In this document: positions 1-8,758 of the stretch, piece by piece
Position numbering within the stretch: the first letter of the stretch is position 1
Layout: the number at the start of each line of letters is the position of its first letter
NCBI GenBank assembly: GCA_021812745.1
Contig: JAKAMS010000012.1
Location: 1 to 16,684 of the forward strand
DNA length: 16,684 nt
Origin: Bacteroidota bacterium
Lineage (GTDB): Bacteria > Bacteroidota > Ignavibacteria > Ignavibacteriales > Melioribacteraceae
Direction: 5' to 3'
Notes under the pieces: model-generated
The model's database searches: none
What the model saw: only the letters and a program-made list of their open reading frames with translations
Told to the model about the DNA's origin: nothing
Program-made: the position numbers and the translations under genes

Positions 1-457
1 TTAAATCTCTTTCAATCTCGTTCCCGCGTGAATCGTATTTTGAAGTTTGTGTGTTTGAATTGCCGTTATCATCAACTCCTTGAGCTTTCTTTGGATTTCC
101 TTTAGCGTCATAATAAAATTTATACGACGAGGTAACATCTCCCCTAGAGTTATATTCTACAATTTCTGAAAGCAATCCTCGTTTATTAAAAGCTTCCCTT
201 TCCATAAGTATTTTTTTATCGTTCATGTATCCCTTTATATCATAGTAAACAGAATACTTCAGGCGGGTTTTTACCTTTAGCTGTTTAATTTTAGCAAACT
301 CTTTCTCGTCCTGAGAAATAAAATCAGATTTTTTATTTGAAGACGGGTTAATGTTTTGAGCTATGCTCGATTTACTGGTAAATGAAATTGCTGCAATTAA
401 AAACAGCACAATAAAATTTATTTTAGAATAAAAATATTTTTTTTGTAATGATAGCAT
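1..457 (-). CDS. Secreted YD-repeat-like protein, C-terminus cut by window edge
   Basis: The open frame begins at an ATG at 457 preceded by a good ribosome binding site (GGAG, about 7 nt upstream) and runs off the left edge, giving about 152 residues. Residues 1-34 look like a signal peptide: Lys-rich start, hydrophobic core FIVLFLIAAISF, then SSIA followed by Q. The mature part has short Tyr/Asp/Gly segments such as YNSRGDV, FYYDAKGNP and KYDSRGNEIERD, which resemble the beta-hairpin units of YD/RHS-type repeats. This suggests an exported, repeat-built protein, but neither its length nor its function can be read. The gene lies 55 bp downstream of the YihY-like gene on the same strand and could be co-transcribed with it. 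I do not recognise a specific family. Gene existence is fairly sure (start, RBS, signal peptide, no stops); function is unknown. Confidence 0.7.
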   Translation of the reverse strand, partial: MLSLQKKYFYSKINFIVLFLIAAISFTSKSSIAQNINPSSNKKSDFISQDEKEFAKIKQLKVKTRLKYSVYYDIKGYMNDKKILMEREAFNKRGLLSEIVEYNSRGDVTSSYKFYYDAKGNPKKAQGVDDNGNSNTQTSKYDSRGNEIERDL

Positions 458-512
458 TACTTATCTCCATTAATTTCTATTTACTAATATTTTTCAATCA
501 CAACAAATAGTT

Positions 513-1433
513 TTATTTATCGGTCTTAAATAAATGTCTTTCCCGGAACAGCTGACCAACTTCTGCGCCGACAATGAATAAACAAGCAGAATAGAAAACC
601 CATAATAGAATTGCAAGAATAAGAACAAACGCGCCGTAAAGCGGATTACTACTTAACGTAGTATTAATGTAATACCTAAAAACATTTCGCGCAATTTCCC
701 AAAGTAGTGTAGCCCAAAACGCACTTACGTAAGCCACTTTTTTCCCGAGTTGTTCATAAGGAATTAGATAATATAGAAGGAAAAACATTACAAACATTAG
801 TCCCAGAGAAAAAACATATAAGCCCAAATTCCAAAGCGAACTGGCTGTAAGATGCTGAATTGCCGGATAGTCTTTTGTTAACTCATAAAATAATTTTACA
901 GCAGGATACATAAAAGTTGTAAGCGAAATTAAAAACACAAGCAAGATCACCATCAAGATATCGCGGAATAAGCCGTAAAGATATCCTTTCGAAATTTTTA
1001 CATGAAATATTTGATTTAATATTGTTCTTATGCTGCTGAAGATCCAAGTTGATGTAAAAAGCAAACCGATCACGCCAATGAATCCAGCAAGTGTTTTATA
1101 CTGTATTACTTCAGGTAATCTCGAAATGATTAACCTTTTCATATAATTTGCATAGGCAGGATACGGAATAGCCTGATCAATAAGATTGTTCAGCTGTGTT
1201 TCAATAACAGATTGGTCAAAAATGTTTCCCAGAAGAGAAAATACAAGAAGAATAAAAGGAATCATCCCCAGAAAAAGTGAAAATGAAATTCCCGCACCCG
1301 CAAAGAAAAGATTATTTTCATCCATACGTTTGAAAAGACCGATAAAATAATAACGTAAGAATTCAATTATTTTTCTGTAGGTGGTTAATGAAATTACAGA
1401 ACTAATCGTTTTTAGAATTTTAATGCGCAACAT
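513..1433 (-). CDS. YihY/virulence factor BrkB family membrane protein
   Basis: This 306-residue integral membrane protein belongs to the YihY/BrkB family, once mis-annotated as RNase BN; its molecular role is not firmly established. About six hydrophobic segments are visible, near residues 44-68, 114-136, 155-178, 200-223, 233-248 and 266-292. Family hallmarks are the first segment ([18 protein letters not shown]) and the C-terminal [19 protein letters not shown], where the Tyr-Ser and Gly-Ala-Glu positions are typical. Length matches the family's usual 280-320 residues. Its start codon lies inside the last codons of purL (14 bp overlap, different frame), so translation is probably coupled to purL. 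I see no functional link to purine synthesis. The family call is confident; the function is not known. Confidence 0.88.
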   Translation of the reverse strand: MLRIKILKTISSVISLTTYRKIIEFLRYYFIGLFKRMDENNLFFAGAGISFSLFLGMIPFILLVFSLLGNIFDQSVIETQLNNLIDQAIPYPAYANYMKRLIISRLPEVIQYKTLAGFIGVIGLLFTSTWIFSSIRTILNQIFHVKISKGYLYGLFRDILMVILLVFLISLTTFMYPAVKLFYELTKDYPAIQHLTASSLWNLGLYVFSLGLMFVMFFLLYYLIPYEQLGKKVAYVSAFWATLLWEIARNVFRYYINTTLSSNPLYGAFVLILAILLWVFYSACLFIVGAEVGQLFRERHLFKTDK

Positions 1434-3648
1434 TCATTCTCTTTGGAATTGCAGAGTAATACAAATCAAATAGAAGTTGAAATGGATAGTCATACTGGTC
1501 ATTTACATTCAAGCTCTTGCCGCCCGTTTCACCAATAAGAACAAATGGAGTAAAGCTTTTTGACGCGGCTTCTTCAAATTTTTCTTGATTATCCGGATTT
1601 ACAGAAATAATAACACGCGATTGGGATTCTGAAAAGAATGAAAAATCTTCCCGAGTTTTAACCGGAATATGAACGTGTGCGCCAATCGGTTTTTCTTGAT
1701 TGATAATACAGCACTCGGCAAGTGTACACATTATTCCGCCGTCTGAAATATCATGTGCTGAATTTACTAAACCATTTTCTATGAGATGTAAAAGAAGTTT
1801 ATGCAAATCTTTTTCGGTTTGGAAATCAATCTTAGGAATTTCTCCGGTTACTAAATTATGAATCACTTTCATGTACTCGCTTCCGCCAACTTCTTCGTAA
1901 TCTTCGCCAAGCAGATAGATCAAATCGCCGTCATTTTTAAATTGTGCGGTTGTTATGTTTTCAAGTTTTTCAATCAATCCAACCATTCCTATAACGGGAG
2001 TTGGATAAACGGAAGTGTCGGGGCTTTCATTATAGAAACTTACGTTTCCGCCGGTAACAGGTGTTTTAAAAAATTTGCACGCTTCTCCCATTCCTTCAAT
2101 TGCTTTCTTAAATGTCCAATACATTTCTGGCTTATACGGATTACCAAAATTTAGACAATTAGTAATAGCAAGAGGAACAGCGCCACTGCAGACTACATTA
2201 CGTGCAGATTCAGCAACAGCAATCTTTGTTCCTTCTTTAGGATTTAGATACACAAATCTTCCATTGCAATCCGTTTTTGCGGCAAGTGCTTTGTTGCTAT
2301 CTTTAATTAAAATTACAGCGGCGTCTGAACCTGGACCAACAACAGTATTTGTACGTACCATTGAATCGTACTGTTGATATACCCACTGCTTTGATGCTAT
2401 GTTCGGCGATGAAAATATTTTTTCGAATGCTTCGGAAACATTATCAGGCTCTGGTAAACTTTTCAAATTAAATTTACGTGTCTCTTCAAGGTATTTTGGC
2501 TCTTCAGTATCACGTATATAAACAGGCGCATTGCCGCCAAGAACCAATTCAACGGGCGAGATTTCAACTTTTTTTTCACCCTCGTAATTAATAACCACTT
2601 TTTCTTTATCTGTTACTTCACCAATTGTTTCACAATGTAAATCCCACTTCAAGAAAATTTCTTTAATTTTTTCTTCGCATCCTTTTTTTGCTACGACTAA
2701 CATTCTTTCCTGGCTTTCGGAAAGCATTATTTCATAAGCGCTCATACCTTCTTCGCGAAGCGGAACTTTGTTTAGGTCAATGATCATTCCCGATTCGCCT
2801 TTGGCACTCATTTCCGAAGTTGAACAAGAAATACCGGCGGCACCCATATCCTGAATTCCAATCACCAAATCTTGTTTAATAATTTCTAAAGTTGCTTCAA
2901 GTAAAAGTTTTTCCGTGAATGGGTCTCCAACTTGAACCGAAGGACGTTTTGCTTCCGACTTTTCTGAAATTTCTTCAGACGCAAAAGTAGCACCGTGTAT
3001 TCCATCTCTTCCGGTTGATGAACCCACAATCATTACGGGATTGCCTTTCCCTTTTGCCGTGGCGGAAACAACATATTTTGTATCTACAATTCCAATAGCC
3101 ATCGCATTTACAAGCGGATTTCCTTTGTATGATTCATCAAAATAAATTTCACCACCGACCGTGGGAACGCCGAAACAATTTCCATAATCGCCAATGCCTT
3201 TCACCACTCCTTCGAATAAATATCTTGTGCGGGGATCTGAGAGAGGACCAAACCTAAGTGAATTTAAACATGCAATTGGGCGTGCGCCCATTGTAAAGAT
3301 ATCCCTTAAAATTCCACCGACTCCCGTTGCAGCACCCTGATAAGGTTCAACAGCAGATGGGTGGTTATGGCTTTCAATCTTGAATGCTACCGCAAGTCCG
3401 TCGCCAATATCTACAAGTCCTGCATTTTCCTCTCCGGCGCTGACTAATAATCTGCCTCCGCTTCTTGGCAAAGTTTTGAGAAGAGCAATTGAATTTTTAT
3501 AACTGCAATGCTCGCTCCACATCACCGAAAAAATTCCAAGTTCAGTGAATGTAGGAATTCTTCCTAGTCGTTCACAAATCCAACCGTATTCCTCTTCAGT
3601 TAATCCGTGTTCACGTGCTAAACTTAAATTTACTGCCGGCTCTTTCAT
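1420..3648 (-). CDS. purL: Phosphoribosylformylglycinamidine synthase subunit PurL (small type)
   Basis: PurL carries out the ATP-dependent conversion of FGAR to FGAM in de novo purine synthesis, using ammonia delivered by PurQ with the bridging protein PurS. At 742 residues this is the small form; the single-chain enzyme is about 1,300 residues. Signature blocks are present in order: [11 protein letters not shown] (43-53, with the conserved His47), [20 protein letters not shown] (93-112), [14 protein letters not shown] (213-226), [12 protein letters not shown] (265-276), [10 protein letters not shown] (308-317), then [12 protein letters not shown] and AHDISDGGI in the second AIRS-like half. 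There are no gaps or missing motifs. purS and purQ are not in this window, so they must lie elsewhere. The start at 3648 gives the family's usual N-terminus; its ribosome binding site is weak (AAGAGA). The gene is divergent from the phosphatase gene. Confidence 0.97.
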   Translation of the reverse strand: MKEPAVNLSLAREHGLTEEEYGWICERLGRIPTFTELGIFSVMWSEHCSYKNSIALLKTLPRSGGRLLVSAGEENAGLVDIGDGLAVAFKIESHNHPSAVEPYQGAATGVGGILRDIFTMGARPIACLNSLRFGPLSDPRTRYLFEGVVKGIGDYGNCFGVPTVGGEIYFDESYKGNPLVNAMAIGIVDTKYVVSATAKGKGNPVMIVGSSTGRDGIHGATFASEEISEKSEAKRPSVQVGDPFTEKLLLEATLEIIKQDLVIGIQDMGAAGISCSTSEMSAKGESGMIIDLNKVPLREEGMSAYEIMLSESQERMLVVAKKGCEEKIKEIFLKWDLHCETIGEVTDKEKVVINYEGEKKVEISPVELVLGGNAPVYIRDTEEPKYLEETRKFNLKSLPEPDNVSEAFEKIFSSPNIASKQWVYQQYDSMVRTNTVVGPGSDAAVILIKDSNKALAAKTDCNGRFVYLNPKEGTKIAVAESARNVVCSGAVPLAITNCLNFGNPYKPEMYWTFKKAIEGMGEACKFFKTPVTGGNVSFYNESPDTSVYPTPVIGMVGLIEKLENITTAQFKNDGDLIYLLGEDYEEVGGSEYMKVIHNLVTGEIPKIDFQTEKDLHKLLLHLIENGLVNSAHDISDGGIMCTLAECCIINQEKPIGAHVHIPVKTREDFSFFSESQSRVIISVNPDNQEKFEEAASKSFTPFVLIGETGGKSLNVNDQYDYPFQLLFDLYYSAIPKRMNVAH

Positions 3649-3735
3649 TCTCTTATTAAAATATTATCAATTTGTGAAAGCAATATAATAATTTTTCTAT
3701 TGTCAGTTGATCATGAATAGTTAAAAGGGATCGTT

Positions 3736-3770
3736 GCTCAAATTAGAGTAAAATCAATTTTTAATTGAGC
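3736..3770. promoter_or_regulatory. Inverted repeat in the purL/phosphatase intergenic region
   Basis: In the 237-bp gap between the divergent purL and phosphatase genes, GCTCAAATTA (3736-3745) faces TAATTGAGC (3762-3770), an inverted repeat with one extra A in the left arm. A shorter pair, TTGCTC (3734-3739) and GAGCAA (3774-3779), shares some of the same bases and could form an alternative pairing. It could be an operator or an RNA hairpin in the phosphatase leader. This is visible sequence structure only; no regulator is implied by the context. Confidence 0.3.
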
Positions 3771-3789
3771 CGCGAGCAATATTCTATAT

Positions 3790-3817
3790 GAATTGAGTAT
3801 AATGTTATAATTGATTC
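3790..3817. promoter_or_regulatory. Imperfect palindrome with two TATAAT boxes upstream of the phosphatase gene
   Basis: Arms 3790-3802 and 3805-3817 pair at 12 of 13 positions if two G-T wobbles are counted, with a two-base centre. Two TATAAT hexamers lie inside it (3798-3803 and 3806-3811), about 75-88 bp before the phosphatase start, so a promoter overlapped by an operator is possible. I could not find a convincing -35 box or a Bacteroidota-type promoter at the right spacing, and the AT content makes TATAAT common by chance. Confidence 0.3.
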
Positions 3818-3885
3818 AATAGCCAAACATTTCTATTTTTAAGCCGTCTTAAAGATTGGTGAAAACTAAATAACAGGCACTCGCA

Positions 3886-6315
3886 ATGAAAAATTCTTTT
3901 CAGAATCATAAATACTGGCTTGCTGCCGCAGCAATTATTTTTGTTTTGATTATTGTTCTATATCCCTTCAGCGTTTTTAATACCATGAAAATGGATGTAA
4001 CCCGTTCCGAGGCAATAGAGATAGCACAAAAATATTTACAAAAAGAGCATTTTGATCTAAAAGGTTTTAGCAGTGAAGCGTTTTTAGATAACTCTCCAAT
4101 AGAAAACAGATACCTATTAAAAAAATTAGGCAACAAAGAATTCAAAGAATATATTAAAAATCAAAAGAGAGCTACATTAAGCTGGGTTGTAATGTTTCAT
4201 CAGGATTTGCCAAAGCAAATTGCACAGACAACTTATTATGTTGATGTTTCAAGCGAAGGTGAAATTTTTGGATTCAACCGAGAAATCCCAGATACAGCCG
4301 GCAGCAAATCTATTTCAAAAAAGGAAGCTACAGAATTCATTGATAATTATATTAAACAAAATCTTGGCGATGAATTTCAAGGATTCAATTTAGTTGAATC
4401 TAAAGAAGATACATACCGAAACAGAAGCGATTATTCTTTTAGATGGGAAAAGCCAGAATCAAAATTAAACGCGAAACTGATAATTCTGGCTAATGTTCAG
4501 GGAGATAAAGTTGGCAAGTTCTCATATTATTTCGAAGTGCCTCAGGTTGAACGCGGTTACTTTACTTCTGCAGAAGCTATTTATGGAACTGTTTCTGCAA
4601 TCTTCGTAATTGTACTTATCTTAATTGCGTTTTATCTGTTCCTAAAGAAATATCATCAGGGCGAAATTTGGGTAAGTGCCGGCAGAAATATTTTCATTTT
4701 GTTTTTTACTATTTCGTTAATAGATATAATAAACACATGGCCTGGAATAGGACAAGGTTCTCAACTCGGGAATCTATCTTTTACATATATGAAAGTTATT
4801 ATTCTGCTAATTAACGGTTTAGTAATTTATTTTTTCCTTTCACTTTTGGTTTTTGCCAGTTGGACTGTAGGCGAATCATATGCGAGAAGTTTGTGGCCGG
4901 AGAAATTAAAAGGCGCAGACGCATTTATTAAAGGTCACTTTTTCTCCCTCGATTCCGGCGCTTCTTTAATGAAAGGATTTGTTATCGGCTCTGCTATTTC
5001 TCTAAGCGTCTTGGTTGGAGGCGTTCTATTGAACACACCTAATAGCCCCGCATTTATTAGCCCAACAGGTTTTCAGGAAATCTTTCACGGTTGGCTGCCG
5101 GCAGTTAATACTTTGTTTGGCGGAGTTTCCACTTCAATAATTTCTTCAGTTGTCATCACGTTTTTCATAGTTAACATTTCCTACCAGAGGTGGAAAAAGA
5201 AATGGATTTCAGTTTTATTAACCGGGTTGGTTACTCTTTTAGGATTTTCGATTTCTTCAACCCCGCCGTCACTAAATAATTTTGAATTAAACTTGGTTTC
5301 ATATTTTATTTTCGGTTGTTTTCTTGCCTATCTCTATTTCCAATTTGATTTGATGGTAATAGGAAGCGCAATGTTTTTTTATGCAGTTATTCCAAAAGGA
5401 TTTGCTCTTCTAGCTACAAATAATTCTTTCTATTCATGGAATTTTGCTTTTATTATACTAGCTGTCGTGTCAGCACCAATAATTTATTTAATTAGCAGAG
5501 TCCGTAAAGAAGAGTTTGTGATGGAGAATTACGGATTGCCTTCACATATTCAAAGAATTTCTGAACGGGAACGATTAAGAAAAGAATTGGAGATCGCAGC
5601 AAAAGTTCAGCTTAGTTTGCTTCCAAAGGAAGAGCCTAAAATTCCCGGTTACGAAATTTCCGCAATTAGTATTCCCGCAATAGAAGCAGGCGGAGATTAT
5701 TTCGATTTTGTAAAACTGAGCGGCGATAAATTAGGGATTGCAATTGGTGATGTTTCCGGGAAAGGTGTCGGCGCAGCAATATATATGACATTAACAAAGG
5801 GAATTTTACAGGCGCATGCAGAAGAAGATGTTTCGCCAAAAAATGTTTTAGGTAAAGTAAACCGCCTGCTTTACAAGACTATCGAAAAAAATACTTTTGT
5901 AAGTATGTTCTATGCAATTCTTGATACACACAAGCATTCAATTCTTTACTCACGAGCAGGGCACAATCCGGGAATTCTTTGCAGCCAAGAAAGCGGCGGC
6001 ACAGAACTTCTTCTAAGTAAAGGGATGGCGCTCGGATTGGAAGAAGGACACATATTTACTTCAACTCTTAATGAAGAAGAAATTTCTATTAAGCAAGGTG
6101 ATCTCTTTGTTCTTTACACAGACGGCTTTACGGAAGCTATGAATGAACGCCATGAAGAGTATAGCGAAGAAAGATTGGTTAAACTGATTAAAAGCAACAG
6201 AAATTTGGGCGCACATGAATTGCTTAACTTGATTCTGAAAGAGGTTAAAAAATTCGTTGATAATTTCCCTCAGCATGATGATATGACGATTCTTGTAATG
6301 AAGCGGTTGATCTGA
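3886..6315 (+). CDS. Membrane SpoIIE/RsbU-type PP2C phosphatase with PepSY-like and degenerate CPBP-like regions
   Basis: The protein has 809 residues. An N-terminal membrane anchor (about 11-31) is followed by an extracytoplasmic region (35-225) with two similar helical openings: SEAIEIAQKYLQKE from residue 41 and KEATEFIDNYIKQN from 146. These are PepSY-like; that is inferred by eye. A multi-span membrane region (about 231-538) includes GESYARSLWPEKL (329-341), which recalls CPBP/CAAX-type intramembrane protease relatives. A helical linker (560-580, LEIAAKVQLSLLP, RsbU-like) leads to a complete SpoIIE/PP2C domain (about 588-808). Its metal-binding acidic residues are in GGDYFDF (D604), GDVSGKG (D622), YTDGFTEAMN (D746) and HDDMTI (D798, D799). 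Family knowledge predicts dephosphorylation of an anti-sigma-antagonist-type Ser/Thr phosphoprotein at the inner membrane in response to an external or membrane signal. No partner-switching genes lie nearby. The start is preceded by a weak AGGCA. Confidence 0.9.
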   Translation: MKNSFQNHKYWLAAAAIIFVLIIVLYPFSVFNTMKMDVTRSEAIEIAQKYLQKEHFDLKGFSSEAFLDNSPIENRYLLKKLGNKEFKEYIKNQKRATLSWVVMFHQDLPKQIAQTTYYVDVSSEGEIFGFNREIPDTAGSKSISKKEATEFIDNYIKQNLGDEFQGFNLVESKEDTYRNRSDYSFRWEKPESKLNAKLIILANVQGDKVGKFSYYFEVPQVERGYFTSAEAIYGTVSAIFVIVLILIAFYLFLKKYHQGEIWVSAGRNIFILFFTISLIDIINTWPGIGQGSQLGNLSFTYMKVIILLINGLVIYFFLSLLVFASWTVGESYARSLWPEKLKGADAFIKGHFFSLDSGASLMKGFVIGSAISLSVLVGGVLLNTPNSPAFISPTGFQEIFHGWLPAVNTLFGGVSTSIISSVVITFFIVNISYQRWKKKWISVLLTGLVTLLGFSISSTPPSLNNFELNLVSYFIFGCFLAYLYFQFDLMVIGSAMFFYAVIPKGFALLATNNSFYSWNFAFIILAVVSAPIIYLISRVRKEEFVMENYGLPSHIQRISERERLRKELEIAAKVQLSLLPKEEPKIPGYEISAISIPAIEAGGDYFDFVKLSGDKLGIAIGDVSGKGVGAAIYMTLTKGILQAHAEEDVSPKNVLGKVNRLLYKTIEKNTFVSMFYAILDTHKHSILYSRAGHNPGILCSQESGGTELLLSKGMALGLEEGHIFTSTLNEEEISIKQGDLFVLYTDGFTEAMNERHEEYSEERLVKLIKSNRNLGAHELLNLILKEVKKFVDNFPQHDDMTILVMKRLI

Positions 6316-6345
6316 TTATTCCAATCCCCAACCGCTTTATTTTCT
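6297..6345 (+). terminator. Hairpin terminator overlapping the phosphatase stop codon
   Basis: AAGCGGTTG (6301-6309) pairs with CAACCGCTT (6329-6337), and the stem extends outward through a G-U wobble to 6297 and 6341, 13 pairs in all. The 19-nt loop holds the stop codon, and a short T-rich run (TTTTCT) follows. It is a plausible factor-independent terminator for the phosphatase gene, although the T-run is short. Confidence 0.6.
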
Positions 6346-6510
6346 ATCTCCTTCCAGTAAAATTGTTTTTAAATCATAGGTTGGAATTCTCAAAGCGAAA
6401 AGTCCAATATCTTTAGAATATTGAAAATGTTTTTTAAGAAAGTTCTCTTATTCCGTAACTTTTGTTTTTAGAAGTCCGTCTAAACTCCAGACCAATTACA
6501 GGATAACTAC

Positions 6511-8685
6511 ATGAAGAAATATTTTACTCTCTTACTATTCATTCCAATTATTCTTCTTGCTCAAGAGAAAGAAAAAATATTGGTGCTAAAAAAAATTAGC
6601 ACTCCAATTAAAGTTGATGGTATTATTGATGAAGCCTGGAGTAAAGCCGATTCTGCAACAAATTTTTTTCAACTTCAGCCGTTTTACGGCAAACCGCCTA
6701 CTAAAAATAGTTATGCTAAAGTTCTTACAACGGAGACTTCCCTTTTTTGCCTAATTGTATGTTACGATGAAAAACAAAACATACAGCGGAACACCGGGAA
6801 ACAAGATGACATGGGAGGCGATGTTGTTTCGATAATGCTTGATACATTTGGAGATAAACAATCTGCATATAAATTTGCCGTGAACGCCGCAGGTACACGT
6901 GCCGACTGCCGCCTGCTTGATGATGCACGCAACCGCGATTACAGCTGGGACGGCATCTGGTTTTCCGATGCAAAAATTTACGACTGGGGTTATGTAATTG
7001 AAATTGAGATTCCTTATAAATCAATTCAGTATGACGAGAAACTTACTTCATGGGGATTGGATTTCGACAGATGGCGTCCAATTAACAGCGAAGATCTTTA
7101 CTGGAGCGAATACTCACAAAATGAGGGGCAGCGTATTTCAAAATTCGGTAAACTATTATTCGAAGAATTCAAACCATCAATAAAAGGATTGAACCTTGAA
7201 TTTTACCCGACTGTCTTTGGAAAGATTGACTACCTCGGCAACAACAAGTACAAAGTTGATCCGAAAGCAGGTATAGATATTTTTTACAACCCGTCGCCTC
7301 AATTAACTGTTCAGGCAACTGCATACCCGGACTTTGCACAAATAGAAGCTGATCCATACGAATTTAACATCTCCCGTTATGAAGTTTTCTTTTCCGAACA
7401 CAGACCATTCTTTGTACAAGGAAGAGAAATTTTTATGCCGGCAGGAGCCGATAGAAATTCTGGCTTCTATAGTCCATTGGAATTATTCTATTCAAGAAGA
7501 ATCGGAAAGAAACTTCCAGATGGCTCTGAAGTTCCAATAACGTTTGGAGCAAAAGCTTTCGGCAGAATAAATGATTGGGAATACGGAGGATTTGTAGCAC
7601 GGACAGAAGAAAAAGATTTTACTAATTACGACGGTTCGAAAACAACAGAACCTACTTCAATTTTCCTTTCGGGCAGAATGAAAAAAAAGATATTGGATAA
7701 TTCTTCTCTCGGAATTTTATTTGTAGGTAAGCAAACAACTGATAATACTTATGGAGTAATTGATATTGACGGAGCGTTTAGAGGACCGGACTGGCAAGTA
7801 GCTTACCAGGCAGCACGCTCGGTAAAAAATTCAGATGGAGATTACGCAGTATCGGCAGGTTTTAGAAAAATAGGTACTAACTGGGTAAATTTATTCCGTG
7901 GAAGATATATAGGATCCAATTTCGATATTGATCAAATTGGATTTGTTCCCTGGCGAGGTACCGCTGAACTTGTTACTTTGACAGGACCGGTTTGGTATCC
8001 AAAAGATGGCGCAATTTCTCAGATATTAATTTTTACGGGTCCTTTTTTCAATTATGAAAAAGTTGATGCATATACAGATTGGGCATACGTTCTTGGTATG
8101 GATATGTCTTTCAGAAATAATATGGGTTATGAAGTTGAAATTGATCTTGGCAAGTCCAAAGACTTAAATGTCAAATACGATTTTCAATCGTACCGCCTAA
8201 GCGGCTGGATCAACCAAGCCAAATGGAGTGCAAACATTTACGGCGGTTATCAAAAGACATACAATTTCAGCAGAAATTATCTTGCCGGATTTGGAAATCT
8301 CGGCGCTTCATTCAGCTGGAAAATTTTTGATATTCTTGAGATCGGTTCTTCTTATTATATGGGAATTGAAGGAAATCCGGCTGGTAATATTGAAGAGATT
8401 TCTTACAACGCGCGCCCTTATTTTTCTTTAACTCCAATTAACGATTTGAACATTCGAACATATGTTGATAATACCTGGCGAAAATCCGGCGACGGCATTG
8501 ACAGAGTTTTCGTAGGATTTCTATTTGCTTATCAATTTTCTCCTAAGAGCTGGCTTTATTTAGCTCTTAACGAAGTTGACGAACGCAATTATAGATACGA
8601 TTCTAGCAATAGATTACTTGGAAGTAATATGATGTTAACCGACCGGGTTTCGGTTTTCAAACTAAAATATCTTTATTATTTCTAG
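6511..8685 (+). CDS. DUF5916 outer-membrane protein with N-terminal CBM9-like domain
   Basis: The protein has 724 residues and a signal peptide (1-17, cleavage near LLA/Q). Residues 25-220 form a CBM9-like beta-sandwich: the IKVDGIIDEAWSKAD start is typical of this fold in the family. The rest matches DUF5916: YPDFAQIEADPYEFNISRYE from residue 272, followed by FFSEHRPFFVQGREIF and YSRRIG (327-332). Alternating aromatic beta-strands continue to a terminal Phe (YLYYF), the usual barrel-assembly signal, so a beta-barrel in the outer membrane is likely. DUF5916 proteins are common in Bacteroidota and relatives; their substrate is generally unknown, and a role in binding or uptake at the surface is inference. 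AGGA lies upstream of the ATG. It follows the phosphatase gene by 195 bp but is separated from it by a terminator-like hairpin, so it probably has its own promoter. No susC/susD-type partners are present. Confidence 0.88.
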   Translation: MKKYFTLLLFIPIILLAQEKEKILVLKKISTPIKVDGIIDEAWSKADSATNFFQLQPFYGKPPTKNSYAKVLTTETSLFCLIVCYDEKQNIQRNTGKQDDMGGDVVSIMLDTFGDKQSAYKFAVNAAGTRADCRLLDDARNRDYSWDGIWFSDAKIYDWGYVIEIEIPYKSIQYDEKLTSWGLDFDRWRPINSEDLYWSEYSQNEGQRISKFGKLLFEEFKPSIKGLNLEFYPTVFGKIDYLGNNKYKVDPKAGIDIFYNPSPQLTVQATAYPDFAQIEADPYEFNISRYEVFFSEHRPFFVQGREIFMPAGADRNSGFYSPLELFYSRRIGKKLPDGSEVPITFGAKAFGRINDWEYGGFVARTEEKDFTNYDGSKTTEPTSIFLSGRMKKKILDNSSLGILFVGKQTTDNTYGVIDIDGAFRGPDWQVAYQAARSVKNSDGDYAVSAGFRKIGTNWVNLFRGRYIGSNFDIDQIGFVPWRGTAELVTLTGPVWYPKDGAISQILIFTGPFFNYEKVDAYTDWAYVLGMDMSFRNNMGYEVEIDLGKSKDLNVKYDFQSYRLSGWINQAKWSANIYGGYQKTYNFSRNYLAGFGNLGASFSWKIFDILEIGSSYYMGIEGNPAGNIEEISYNARPYFSLTPINDLNIRTYVDNTWRKSGDGIDRVFVGFLFAYQFSPKSWLYLALNEVDERNYRYDSSNRLLGSNMMLTDRVSVFKLKYLYYF

Positions 8686-8708
8686 AATTCATAAAAGTTA
8701 TTTAAAAC

Positions 8709-8743
8709 AAAAAGCTCCGGTTGATTTGCCGGAGCTTTTTTTT
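8709..8743. terminator. Strong bidirectional intrinsic terminator
   Basis: A perfect 12-bp stem (8709-8720 with 8729-8740, core GCTCCGG/CCGGAGC) has an 8-nt loop. On the plus strand it is followed by eight T (8736-8743), and on the minus strand by TTTTTGTTTT. It lies in the 73-bp gap between the convergent DUF5916 and lipoprotein genes, so it can end transcription from both sides. Confidence 0.93.
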
Positions 8744-8758
8744 GTTGACGAAAATTCT

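Noticed and set aside
1858..2377. Small plus-strand reading frames inside purL
   Set aside because: They lie opposite highly conserved purL codons, have no ribosome binding sites and resemble no protein family.
6421..6510. Bacteroidota-type promoter (TAnnTTTG) upstream of the DUF5916 gene, from TAACTTTTG
   Set aside because: The spacing within the box is one base off and no matching upstream TTTG element lies at the right distance.
6725..7357. Minus-strand and alternative-frame ORFs in the DUF5916 gene
   Set aside because: The encoded peptides are rich in Cys, His and Arg as expected from reading the wrong frame; the plus-strand frame has a signal peptide and family motifs throughout.
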